The notes under the pieces: model-generated
Told to the model about the DNA's origin: nothing
The model's input: only the letters and a program-made list of their open reading frames with translations
Database searches by the model: none
In this document: piece after piece, positions 8,937 through 16,682 of the stretch
Layout of the letters: every line of letters begins with the position of its first letter
Position numbering within the stretch: position 1 is the first letter of the stretch
Translations under genes and position numbers: made by a program
Assembly: GCF_029543155.1 (NCBI RefSeq)
Contig: NZ_JARQXA010000008.1
Coordinates: 94,433-158,432 of the forward strand
Source: Sphingomonas sp. HITSZ_GF
GTDB lineage: Bacteria > Pseudomonadota > Alphaproteobacteria > Sphingomonadales > Sphingomonadaceae
Reading direction: 5' to 3'
Length of the DNA: 64,000 nt

Positions 8937-10760
8937 CTATTCGACGGTGACCGACTTGGCGAGGTTGCGCGGCTGATCGACGTCGGTGCCCTTGGCCACC
9001 GCGACATGATAGGCGAGCAGCTGCACCGGCACCGCATAGACGAGCGGCGCGATCAGCGGGTGGACCTTGGGCATGGTGATCGTCGCCACCGTGCCCTCGC
9101 CCGCGACTTCGATCCCGTCATAGTCGGAGATCAGGATCACCTTGCCGCCGCGCGCCTGCACTTCCTGCATGTTCGACACAGTCTTCTCGAAGAGCGGACC
9201 CGAGGGGGCGATCACGATCACCGGCACGGCATCGTCGATCAGCGCGATCGGGCCGTGCTTCATCTCGCCGGCGGCATAGCCTTCGGCATGGATATAGCTG
9301 ATTTCCTTGAGCTTCAGCGCACCTTCCAGCGCCAGCGGATAATCGGTGCCGCGGCCGAGATAGAGCACGTCGCGCGCGGTGGCGACGACGCCGGCCATCG
9401 CCTGGATCGCATCGTCATAGGCAAGCGCGCCGTTGAGCGCGGCGGGCGCCTCGGCGAGATGCTTGACGATCGCCTTTTCCTCGGCGGGGGTCAGCTTGCC
9501 CTTGGCCTTGGCAAGGTTGGCGGCGAGCGCGGCGAGCACCGCGAGCTGGCAGGTGAACGCCTTGGTCGAGGCGACGCCGATCTCGGGCCCGGCATGGGTG
9601 GGCAGCAGCAGGTCCGCCTCACGCGCCATCGAGCTGGTCGGGACGTTGACCACCGCGGCGATCGTCTGGCCCTCGGCACGGGCGTGGCGGAGCGCGGCGA
9701 GCGTGTCGGCAGTCTCGCCCGACTGGCTGATCACGATCATCAGCCCGCCCTCTTCCATCACCGGCGCGCGGTAGCGGAACTCGGAGGCGACATCGAGATC
9801 GACCGGCACGCGGGCGAACTGCTCGAACCAGTATTTGGCGACCATGCCGGCATAGAAGCTGGTGCCGCAGGCGACGATGGTGACGCGCTTGATCGTCGAC
9901 AGGTCGAAATCGGGGATCGGCAGCGTGACCTGCTCTTCCATGCGCTGGAGATAGGCGCGCAGCGTCTGGGCGACGACGATCGGCTGCTCGTAGATCTCCT
10001 TGAGCATATAATGCCGGTGGTTGCCCTTGGAGACGAGCTCGCCGGTGACGCCGGAGATGGTGATCGGGCGCTCGACGGGATTGTTGTCCTTGTCGAAGAT
10101 CTGGGCGCCGTCATGGGTGATGACGACCCAGTCGCCCTCCTCGAGATAGGCGATGCGCTGGGTGAGCGGCGCGAGGGCGAGCGCGTCCGAACCGAGATAG
10201 GTCTCGCCGTCGCCATAGCCGACGACCAGCGGCGAGCCGAGGCGGGCACCGATCAGCAGGTCCGGCCGCTGGCGGAACAGAATGGCGAGCGCGAAGGCGC
10301 CGTGCAGGCGCGGCAGCACCTCCGCCACGGCCTCGGCGGGGGCCATGCCCGCCTCGACCTTCTCGCTGACCAGATGCGCGACGACTTCGGTGTCGGTCTC
10401 GCTCTCGAAGACGCGGCCGCGGGCGATCATCTCGTCGCGCAGCGCCTTGAAATTCTCGATGATGCCGTTGTGGACCAGCGCGAGCTCGGCGGTGGCGTGC
10501 GGATGCGCGTTGTTGGTGGTCGGGCCGCCATGCGTCGCCCAGCGGGTGTGGGCGATGCCGGTGGTGCCGGGCAGCGGATTGGCCGCCAGCTCCTTGCCGA
10601 GATTGACGAGCTTGCCCGAGGCGCGGCGGCGCTCGATCCGGCCGTCGACATCGGTGGCGATGCCGGCGGAATCATAGCCGCGATATTCGAGGCGCCTCAG
10701 CCCGTCGAACAGGCGATCCGCAACATCTTCCTTGCCGACGATCCCGACGATTCCGCACAT
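8937..10760 (-). CDS. glmS: Glutamine--fructose-6-phosphate aminotransferase (isomerizing)
   Basis: 607 residues, the usual GlmS length. It makes glucosamine-6-phosphate from fructose-6-phosphate and glutamine, the first step to UDP-GlcNAc. The start is the ATG at 10760, because the protein must begin MCGIVGIVG so that Cys2 becomes the N-terminal nucleophile after Met removal; the 38 upstream codons are discarded. An N-terminal class II glutaminase domain (residues 1-220) is followed by two SIS domains with CGTSFYAG, SQSGETADT and VASTKAFTCQ, and the C-terminus is PRNLAKSVTVE, typical of the family. It lies 31 bp after the small secreted protein gene and is apparently in an operon with glmU. 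No GlmS ribozyme is expected or seen in the short leader. Confidence 0.97.
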   Translation of the reverse strand: MCGIVGIVGKEDVADRLFDGLRRLEYRGYDSAGIATDVDGRIERRRASGKLVNLGKELAANPLPGTTGIAHTRWATHGGPTTNNAHPHATAELALVHNGIIENFKALRDEMIARGRVFESETDTEVVAHLVSEKVEAGMAPAEAVAEVLPRLHGAFALAILFRQRPDLLIGARLGSPLVVGYGDGETYLGSDALALAPLTQRIAYLEEGDWVVITHDGAQIFDKDNNPVERPITISGVTGELVSKGNHRHYMLKEIYEQPIVVAQTLRAYLQRMEEQVTLPIPDFDLSTIKRVTIVACGTSFYAGMVAKYWFEQFARVPVDLDVASEFRYRAPVMEEGGLMIVISQSGETADTLAALRHARAEGQTIAAVVNVPTSSMAREADLLLPTHAGPEIGVASTKAFTCQLAVLAALAANLAKAKGKLTPAEEKAIVKHLAEAPAALNGALAYDDAIQAMAGVVATARDVLYLGRGTDYPLALEGALKLKEISYIHAEGYAAGEMKHGPIALIDDAVPVIVIAPSGPLFEKTVSNMQEVQARGGKVILISDYDGIEVAGEGTVATITMPKVHPLIAPLVYAVPVQLLAYHVAVAKGTDVDQPRNLAKSVTVE

Positions 10761-10791
10761 GCCTTGGGTGTTCCTGCTGAGAGCCCGGCGA

Positions 10792-11199
10792 TCAGCCGAG
10801 GATTTGGATCTGGTCGATGCTGTCGACGGCGATGCGCGTCTGGAAATGCGAGCCGACGGGCACGCGGCGGGCAATGCCCTTCACGCGCACGCGCTTGCCG
10901 ACCAGCACGTCCTCGGCATGACCGCCGAGCTTGTCCTTGAGCGCGTTGCGCGCCGTGCTGTGCAGCTCGATCGTGAGGTTGCCGGGATCGCGATAGTCGG
11001 CCGCCGAGTTGAGATAGGCGCTGAACCCGCCCGCGCCGCCCGAGGCGACGACGAACTCGAATACGCCTTCCACTTCGCCGGTCTTCGAGGCGGCGACCGC
11101 CTCGATCGTCTGGGCCGGGCCCATCGCCGCCTGTGCCTGGGCAAGCGCCGGCGAGGCAACCACCGTGGCGAGTATCGCGGCTATCGTCCGTGCGCGCAT
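10792..11199 (-). CDS. Small exported protein of unknown function, between glmU and glmS
   Basis: 135 residues with a clear Sec signal peptide (MRARTIAAILATVVASPALA, then QAQA). The mature part contains short beta strands and a block HAEDVLVGKRVRVKGIARRV that resembles an OB-fold strand pattern, but I do not recognise the family. The ATG at 11199 shares its A with the glmU stop (TGATG), so translation is likely coupled. A GTG three bases earlier is possible but less likely. It is cotranscribed with glmU and glmS, which suggests but does not prove an envelope role. Confidence 0.75.
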   Translation of the reverse strand: MRARTIAAILATVVASPALAQAQAAMGPAQTIEAVAASKTGEVEGVFEFVVASGGAGGFSAYLNSAADYRDPGNLTIELHSTARNALKDKLGGHAEDVLVGKRVRVKGIARRVPVGSHFQTRIAVDSIDQIQILG

Positions 11200-12554
11200 C
11201 ACTTCCTTGCCTCCTTCCGGGCCTTCATCTTCTCACGGAACGACCGTGCCCAGCCCGGCTTGACCTGTTGATCGGCCCGGGTGATGCCGAGCGCGTCGCT
11301 CTCGACGTCGCGCGTCACCACCGAACCAGCGCCCACGATCGCCCCGTCGCCGATGGTGACGGGCGCAACCAGCGCGCTGTTGCTTCCTACAAAGGCGCCG
11401 TTTCCGATCACTGTCCGGTACTTTAAAAATCCGTCATAATTGCAGGTGATCGTGCCCGCGCCGATATTGGCCCCGGCCCCGACGGTGGCGTCGCCGATAT
11501 AGCTGAGATGGTTGGCCTTGGCGCCCGGGCCGAGCACCGCCTTCTTGATCTCGACGAAATTGCCGACCTTGGCCCCCTGCTCGATCCGCGCGCCGGGGCG
11601 CAGCCGCGCATAGGGCCCGATATCGGCGCCCGACAGGATCTCGGCACCTTCGAGATGGCTGAAGGCGTGGATCACCACCCGGTCCGCCACCGAGACGCCG
11701 GGGCCGAACACGACGTTCGGCTCGATCGTCACGTCGCGGCCGACCACCGTGTCATAGGCGAACCACACCGTCTCCGGCGCGACCAGCGTGGCGCCCTCGA
11801 CCATAGCGCGGGCGCGGCGGCGCTGCTGCCATTCCTGCTCGAGCCCGGCCAGCTCGCCGCGGCTGTTGACCCCCGCCACTTCGATCGCATCGGTCTCGAT
11901 GCCGACCGAGAAGCGGCCCTCGCGGCGGGCCAGCTCGACCAGGTCGGTGAGGTAATATTCGCCGGCGGCATTGTCGTTGGTGAGCTGGGCGAGGAGGCGG
12001 AACAGGTCCGACGAGCGCACCGCCATCAGGCCCGAATTGCAGAGGGTTACCGCGCGCTCCTCGGGCGTCGCGTCCTTGTATTCGACGATCTTGTCGAGCC
12101 GGCCGTCGGGGCCGACGATCACCCGGCCATAGGCGCCGGGATCCGCCGGGCGGAAGCCGAGCACCACGACGCTGGGGCCACCATCGCCGTGGAGCGCGTC
12201 GAGCATCCGGCGCATCGTCGAGGGCGTGACGAGCGGCACGTCGCCATAGAGGATCAGGACATCGCCCCGGAAGCCGGCGAGCGCCCCCTCGGCCATGCGC
12301 ACGGCATGGCCGGTGCCGAGCTGCTCGGCCTGCTCGGCGGTCTCGACCCCGAGCGGATGCACCGCCGCCTCGACCTGCTCCTTGCCAGCGCCGACCACCA
12401 CGACCTCGCGCTCGGCGCCGAGCGCCTTCACCGCGTCGATCAGGTGGAGCAGCATCGGCCGGCCGGCGATGGGATGGAGCACCTTGTGGGTGTCGGACTT
12501 CATCCGCGTGCCCTTGCCGGCGGCGAGGATGATTGCTGCGATCGGTGCCGTCAT
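11199..12554 (-). CDS. glmU: Bifunctional UDP-GlcNAc pyrophosphorylase / glucosamine-1-phosphate acetyltransferase
   Basis: 451 residues. The start is the ATG at 12554 (MTAPIAAIILAAGKGTRMKS), since further upstream codons are unrelated Arg/Pro-rich sequence. The N-terminal uridylyltransferase half carries the LAAGKGTRM nucleotide-binding loop and the GTGHAV and YGDVPLV motifs. The C-terminal half is a left-handed beta helix of hexapeptide repeats with KVGNFVEIKKA, NHLSYIGDA and GAGTITCNYDG, the acetyl-CoA site. It makes UDP-GlcNAc from glucosamine-1-phosphate. It is divergent from the gph gene with 74 bp between starts, and its stop overlaps the next gene's ATG. Confidence 0.97.
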   Translation of the reverse strand: MTAPIAAIILAAGKGTRMKSDTHKVLHPIAGRPMLLHLIDAVKALGAEREVVVVGAGKEQVEAAVHPLGVETAEQAEQLGTGHAVRMAEGALAGFRGDVLILYGDVPLVTPSTMRRMLDALHGDGGPSVVVLGFRPADPGAYGRVIVGPDGRLDKIVEYKDATPEERAVTLCNSGLMAVRSSDLFRLLAQLTNDNAAGEYYLTDLVELARREGRFSVGIETDAIEVAGVNSRGELAGLEQEWQQRRRARAMVEGATLVAPETVWFAYDTVVGRDVTIEPNVVFGPGVSVADRVVIHAFSHLEGAEILSGADIGPYARLRPGARIEQGAKVGNFVEIKKAVLGPGAKANHLSYIGDATVGAGANIGAGTITCNYDGFLKYRTVIGNGAFVGSNSALVAPVTIGDGAIVGAGSVVTRDVESDALGITRADQQVKPGWARSFREKMKARKEARK

Positions 12555-12628
12555 TTGTCCTCCGTGGCCTCGTCCCCTGCCACGATAACCTTGCCAATTC
12601 CATAGCCCGGCTGGCAGGCAGCACCGCC

Positions 12629-13303
12629 ATGGCTGATTTCCCCTTCGACATCGTCGGCTTCGACCTGGACGGCACGCTGATCGACACGAGCCTCGACCTG
12701 CTGAACGCAACCAACCACGCACTGGGGCTGGCCGGGCGGCCGCTGCTCGACGTGGCGGCGGTGAAGACGATGGTGGGGCGCGGCGCCAGACACATGCTCG
12801 AGCAGGCGCTGGAAGCATCGGGCGGCTATGACGCGGCACTGATCGACCGGCTGCACCCCGCGCTGCTCGACTGGTACCGCGACCATATCGCCGACCATTC
12901 GCAGCCCTTTCCGGGCATGCGCCAGGCGCTGAACGCGCTGGGGCCAAAAGGCGTGACGGTAGCGATCGTGACCAACAAGCGCGAGGACCTGGCGGTGCGG
13001 CTGATCGAGACGCTGGGCCTGAGCGCGCGCTTCGAGACGATCATCGGCGGCGACACGATGGGCCCGGGCAATGCCAAGCCCTCCCCCCTGCCGATCCAGG
13101 AGATGATCCGGCGCTGCGGCGGCGGGCGGGCGGCGTTCGTGGGCGATTCGATCTTCGATGTGCAGGCAGCGAAGAATGCCGGGGTGCCGAGCATCGCCGT
13201 GCGCTTCGGCTTCCTGTCGCAGCCGGTGGAGGAACTGGGCGCGGATGCGGTGATCGATTCCTTCGCCGAGCTGGTGCCGGCGCTGGAGCGGCTGGGGGCC
13301 TAG
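12629..13303 (+). CDS. gph: HAD-superfamily phosphoglycolate phosphatase
   Basis: 224 residues from ATG 12629 (MADFPFDIVGFDLDGTLID). HAD motif I is DLDGT, motif II the Thr in IVTNKR, and motif IV is in FVGDSIFD; the cap insert LLDVAAVKTMVGRGARHML is of the phosphoglycolate phosphatase type. It would dephosphorylate 2-phosphoglycolate, although other small phosphates are possible within this family. It is divergent from glmU and ends 27 bp from the stop of the convergent VOC gene. Confidence 0.85.
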   Translation: MADFPFDIVGFDLDGTLIDTSLDLLNATNHALGLAGRPLLDVAAVKTMVGRGARHMLEQALEASGGYDAALIDRLHPALLDWYRDHIADHSQPFPGMRQALNALGPKGVTVAIVTNKREDLAVRLIETLGLSARFETIIGGDTMGPGNAKPSPLPIQEMIRRCGGGRAAFVGDSIFDVQAAKNAGVPSIAVRFGFLSQPVEELGADAVIDSFAELVPALERLGA

Positions 13304-13330
13304 ACCTCCAGCGCCCCACCCCTGTAGCCG

Positions 13331-13696
13331 CTACTCCCGGTGCTTCAGCTGGTGGAGCAGCACGGCATTGCCTTCGCTGTCCTGGATCACGCGCATCCGG
13401 CAGACCGGCGACTGGATCAGGTCGCTCTTGAAGGTGACGCCCTTGGCTTCGAGATCGGCGCACAGCGCGTCGAGATCCTCGACCTCGAAGGCAATGGTGC
13501 CGCCGGCATCGGCCGCGGGCTTGTCCCCGGTCACATCAGTGAGCGCGAAGCAGCCGCCGCCTGGCAGATCATATTCGACCCAGGGAATGCCTTCGGGCGC
13601 ACGGCTGATCGGCAGGCCGAGCGTCTGCTCGTAAAAGGCGCGGGCCCGGGCGAGATCGGTGACCGGGTACATGGTGAAGGCGACCTTGCGGAACAT
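13331..13696 (-). CDS. VOC (glyoxalase/bleomycin-resistance-like) family protein
   Basis: 121 residues from ATG 13696, preceded by GGAGG (GGCAGGAGGGATGCG). The protein opens MFRKVAFTMYPVTDLARAR, followed by AFYEQTLGLP, the characteristic VOC strand-helix start. It has one further beta-alpha-beta module with IAFEVEDLDAL and ends in RVIQDSEGNAVLLHQLK. The metal ligand pattern is not obvious enough to assign an enzyme. It is 85 bp downstream of the nucleotidyltransferase gene, on the same strand, but the A-rich spacer could hold its own promoter. Confidence 0.85.
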   Translation of the reverse strand: MFRKVAFTMYPVTDLARARAFYEQTLGLPISRAPEGIPWVEYDLPGGGCFALTDVTGDKPAADAGGTIAFEVEDLDALCADLEAKGVTFKSDLIQSPVCRMRVIQDSEGNAVLLHQLKHRE

Positions 13697-13781
13697 CGCA
13701 TCCCTCCTGCCGAAAGCCCACGCAGCATAGCGCGCCCGCTCCAACAAGGCAAGGATTTGTTCCCTTTTTGTTTCAATGCCT

Positions 13782-14792
13782 TCAGCCGACCGGGCGATAG
13801 CCCTTGCGGTATTTGGTCCAGAGATGGCGGGCGAGCATGAGCGGGGGCATGCGCAGCCAGTGCGAGCGGATGTAGAAGGCCAGCCGGGTGAGCCGGCGGG
13901 TGCCCCTGCCCCAGCCGTCACGGGCGGTGAGGCGGCGGAGATGGAGGCGATCGATCAGCGTAAGGCGTTGATATTCGGTGGGGACCTCGGTGCCGTACAG
14001 GGCATGGCCGAGGCGCAGGGCGCGGGCCATTTCGCGCTCCAGCGCGTGGTGGCGGGCGCGCTCGACCAGGCCCTGGGTGCCACCATCCCGGACCAGACAG
14101 TGAAAGTCCCAAAGGTTGCGCATGCCGCCGGCCAGATCGCCGTCCGCGAGGAGATGGGCAACGGCATGAACCAGCACATCGAGATGCGAAAGTATGCGCA
14201 GGCCGTTCTCGAGCGGCTCGCTGGCGGCGATCAGCGCATCCGCATCGGGGCGGATCCGCGCGGTCAGCGGCAGGATGGTGTGGTGGACGTCGATCATCCG
14301 GTCACGCTCGCGGTGGATGAGCGGCGGCAGCTCGTGCATCCAGCGGCGATAATAGGCGTCGTCATAGGGATCGGGCTTCACCCATTCCCAGCCCGCGGCG
14401 AGCAAGGCGGCCTCCGCCTCCTCGATCCGATCGCGCGGCACGAGGATATCGAGATCGCCGATATTGCGGCCGGTCGCGGGCGAGAGGCCTGCCGCGGCAA
14501 AAGCGGTGCCCTTGAGGAGGATCACCGGCATGGCGAGCGGCACCAGCGCGCGGCGGGCCATCTCCGCCTCCCACAAGGCGGCCAGGCGGACCTGCTCGGC
14601 CGAGGCGATCGCATCGTCGACCAGACGCTGGACCTGGGCCGGGAGCACCAGCCCGTCCAGGCGGCTGGCGAGCGTTCCGGCCATCTGCTCCGCCCGCGCC
14701 ACGGCGAAGAGTTCGGTCCACTCGCGTCCGGAAAAGCCGCCCGAAGCGGCCGGATCGCGCAGCACCGCGGCAAGGCGCCAGCCGGCGTTCAT
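13782..14792 (-). CDS. Nucleotidyltransferase family protein (NTP_transf_5), HPr-rel-A cluster
   Basis: 336 residues. The ATG at 14792 overlaps the stop of the kinase gene by four bases (ATGA), so the two are translationally coupled. The centre contains VILLKGTAFAAAGL, a GRNIGDLDILV active-site block with a DxD pair, and the later RMIDVHHTI, the pattern of the NTP_transf_5 family of putative nucleotidyltransferases. The C-terminal part is Arg/Trp-rich and ends GYRPVG. It is the third gene of a three-gene unit with a PqqD-like protein and an HprK-related kinase. From knowledge of lasso-peptide clusters, enzymes of this family can accompany peptide kinases; the substrate here is unknown. Confidence 0.85.
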   Translation of the reverse strand: MNAGWRLAAVLRDPAASGGFSGREWTELFAVARAEQMAGTLASRLDGLVLPAQVQRLVDDAIASAEQVRLAALWEAEMARRALVPLAMPVILLKGTAFAAAGLSPATGRNIGDLDILVPRDRIEEAEAALLAAGWEWVKPDPYDDAYYRRWMHELPPLIHRERDRMIDVHHTILPLTARIRPDADALIAASEPLENGLRILSHLDVLVHAVAHLLADGDLAGGMRNLWDFHCLVRDGGTQGLVERARHHALEREMARALRLGHALYGTEVPTEYQRLTLIDRLHLRRLTARDGWGRGTRRLTRLAFYIRSHWLRMPPLMLARHLWTKYRKGYRPVG

Positions 14793-15646
14793 GGCGCTGC
14801 CTCGACCAGGGCCTCGACAAGCGCGATGCCAGTGTCGGTGTCCGGATAGTCTATTGCGCGCGCCGGGACCGATCGGACGAGACGCGTGAGCGCATCGAAG
14901 CCGCGCTCGGCCAAATGGACATAGTTGGTCGAGGCCTGGGTCAGGCGGACAAAGGCTTCGCTGGGCGGCACCGGGCGCTCGGCCGCATCGAAGCCGAAGC
15001 GCGGGAAGAGCAGCAGTGCGGGCTCGGCCGGATCGGCCATCGCCGCGATCGCGCGGGCATCGGGAACGAGATGGCGGATATCGCCCTTGGGCGTGCCGGC
15101 GAGCAGCGGCCCGAACCGGGCATCGGGCAGCGCGGCGCGAACGACCGCGATCGCCTCGTTCTTGAGGCTGACCAGGCGGGGAAAGGCATGCGCTGCGCCG
15201 GTGGCGGGATCGATCAGCACGAACTCGTCGCCCATCAGCCGCCAGCCGCGCGCCATCAGCAGCGCCGCGAGCGTCGACTTGCCGGCGCCCGAGATGCCGG
15301 TCATCAGCACCGCCTTGCCGTTCCTTTCGACCGCCGATGCGTGCAGCAGCAGATAGCGGCGCTGGGCGAGCGCCATCTGCAGGTTCATCCCCATCTCGGC
15401 GGCGAGCAGCCCCTGGGCGAGCGGCAGCGGTGCGGCATCGGGAATGGTGAAGTCGCCGCCGATATGGACCGCCGGGCGAATGAACCTGCGCCAGGGCCGC
15501 GCGGCGCGGAGATGGACGTTGAAGTCCGGAATCTCGGGCCGGGGATAGTCGCGGTAGAGATCCTCGAGCGCGGCGACGGGGCCGCGCCAGTCGCTGCCGA
15601 TGCGGAAGCCGGCGGGGCCGATCCGGAGATACGCGACGTGCCTCAC
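14789..15646 (-). CDS. HprK-related kinase A
   Basis: 285 residues starting with a GTG at 15646 that overlaps the PqqD-like stop by four bases (GTGA). An HPr-kinase-like domain is shown by LLLHASAVERNGKAVLMTG, the P-loop GISGAGKSTLAALL (around residues 117-130), and WRLMGDEFVLID, which carries the downstream acidic site. The N-terminal 100 residues are a separate domain. True HprK acts on HPr in the PTS; no HPr or PTS gene is nearby, and this shortened kinase belongs with the HPr-rel-A systems I know from family naming. It probably phosphorylates a peptide or small protein delivered by the PqqD-like partner. Confidence 0.88.
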   Translation of the reverse strand: MRHVAYLRIGPAGFRIGSDWRGPVAALEDLYRDYPRPEIPDFNVHLRAARPWRRFIRPAVHIGGDFTIPDAAPLPLAQGLLAAEMGMNLQMALAQRRYLLLHASAVERNGKAVLMTGISGAGKSTLAALLMARGWRLMGDEFVLIDPATGAAHAFPRLVSLKNEAIAVVRAALPDARFGPLLAGTPKGDIRHLVPDARAIAAMADPAEPALLLFPRFGFDAAERPVPPSEAFVRLTQASTNYVHLAERGFDALTRLVRSVPARAIDYPDTDTGIALVEALVEAAP

Positions 15647-15912
15647 AGCCGCTCGACCAGCCCGGCCTGGACGAGCTCGTCGAGCCTGATCGCCAGCGCG
15701 AGCGGATCGGCATCGAGCAGGTCGTAGCGTTCGGAAAGGCGGGCGAGCAGCTGATCGACGCTTAGGTCGTCGCCGGCCAGCGCCTCCAGCATCTCGGGTA
15801 CCGGCGCGTCGACGACATGGGTGATGCCCGAGGCGCGGTGATAGATCAGGGTGAGCGCATCGAGCGGGACGATGCGGAGGGTTTCGGGCCGGGCGGCGCG
15901 GTAGGTGGTCAT
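15643..15912 (-). CDS. PqqD-like peptide chaperone of the HPr-rel-A system
   Basis: 89 residues. The sequence runs as a beta-winged-helix PqqD or RRE fold: LTLIYHRASGITHVVDAPVPEM gives strands and the first helix, then LAGDDLSVDQLLARLSERYDL, then a C-terminal helix LAIRLDELVQAGLVERL. In RiPP pathways such domains bind leader peptides. It is the first gene of a coupled trio with the kinase and nucleotidyltransferase. The ATG at 15912 has a purine-rich AGGGG upstream. No core peptide gene is in the trio, but a Tat-exported protein gene lies upstream at 16085-16471. Confidence 0.82.
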   Translation of the reverse strand: MTTYRAARPETLRIVPLDALTLIYHRASGITHVVDAPVPEMLEALAGDDLSVDQLLARLSERYDLLDADPLALAIRLDELVQAGLVERL

Positions 15913-15935
15913 GCGGCGCCTGCCCCTGAGAAAAC

Positions 15936-16042
15936 CGTCACCCCGGCCTTGTTCCGGGGTCCACCAGGAGGCGAGCCATGGACAAGAGGCTCAAGCCATT
16001 CCGGTGCGGCGCGGTGGACCCCGGCACAAGGCCGGGGTGACG
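15936..16042. repeat. REP-like bipartite inverted repeat (copy 1)
   Basis: Two 30-nt arms in inverted orientation, matching at 29 of 30 positions, separated by about 45 nt. The arms begin CGTCACCCCGGCC and end GGCCGGGGTGACG. The same arm type occurs at 30440-30569. It lies between the PqqD-like gene and the Tat protein gene. Confidence 0.85.
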
Positions 16043-16084
16043 AAGAAGGAAGAAAGCCCTTCGGCGATCGCATACCAAAGCGGC

Positions 16085-16471
16085 TCAGCCGCGCGGCATC
16101 TGCAGCGAGGCGAAGCAGGTGAAGCCGCTGGTGCCCGATTGCAGGCGGCGGATGTAATTGGTGTAGGCGCGGCTCTGTTCGTAGGTGGTGCCGGGCAGCG
16201 TGCCGCCGTTGAGCGCGTTCTTGACCTCTTCCGCCTTGAACGGCCGGCCCGCCGCGGGAAAGGCGCCCTGGGTGCCGGCAGGCACGAGCTTGCCATCGGC
16301 GGCGACATATTGGCCGGCGCGGCCCGGATCGGGGACCGGGATCTCGCAGTTCATCACCGAAGCATTGGTCTGCGCCAGCGCCGGGCGGATCGAGACGATC
16401 GCCGAGGCGCTCGCGGCGCCCAGCATCAGCGCGCGGCGGCTTGCCTTGGGGAGCTGGTCTTCGTCTGCCAT
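16085..16471 (-). CDS. Tat-exported small protein upstream of the HPr-rel-A genes (possible substrate)
   Basis: 128 residues. The N-terminus MADEDQLPKASRRALMLGAA carries the twin-arginine motif SRRALML followed by a hydrophobic stretch and a PALAQ cleavage site. The mature part of about 95 residues has two Cys (MNCEI and GFTCF), a Gly/Pro-rich middle, and the C-terminus FASLQMPRG. The family is not recognised. It is transcribed toward the PqqD-like gene but is separated from it by 172 bp holding a REP-like repeat, so cotranscription is uncertain. Physical linkage makes it the best local candidate for the protein modified by the kinase and nucleotidyltransferase. Confidence 0.75.
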   Translation of the reverse strand: MADEDQLPKASRRALMLGAASASAIVSIRPALAQTNASVMNCEIPVPDPGRAGQYVAADGKLVPAGTQGAFPAAGRPFKAEEVKNALNGGTLPGTTYEQSRAYTNYIRRLQSGTSGFTCFASLQMPRG

Positions 16472-16524
16472 GGCGCATTGTCCTGCGCCCGGTGGCGTTT
16501 CGCAATCGTAAATCGACGATCGCG

Positions 16525-16635
16525 ATCGTCGTCCCCGCGAAAGCGGGGATCCATCTCGTGCGCTATTGGCACAAACTGCCGGTGCGCCCGCGGGCAGTCC
16601 AGGAGATGGGCCCCCGCTTTCGCGGGGGTGACGAT
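16525..16635. repeat. REP-like bipartite inverted repeat (copy 2)
   Basis: Arms of about 25 nt beginning ATCGTCGTCCCCGCG and ending CGCGGGGGTGACGAT, each itself a small hairpin (CCCCGCGAAAGCGGGG). It fills the gap between the Tat protein gene and phoR. Confidence 0.8.
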
Positions 16636-16682
16636 TAGTTGTGGGGTGACGGAACGAGAAGCCCCCCCTAGAAGAACCGCCC

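Noticed and set aside
13782..15713. A 643-residue minus frame spanning the kinase and nucleotidyltransferase
   Set aside because: The N-terminal half is out of frame with the kinase gene and Arg-rich; the real gene starts at 14792.
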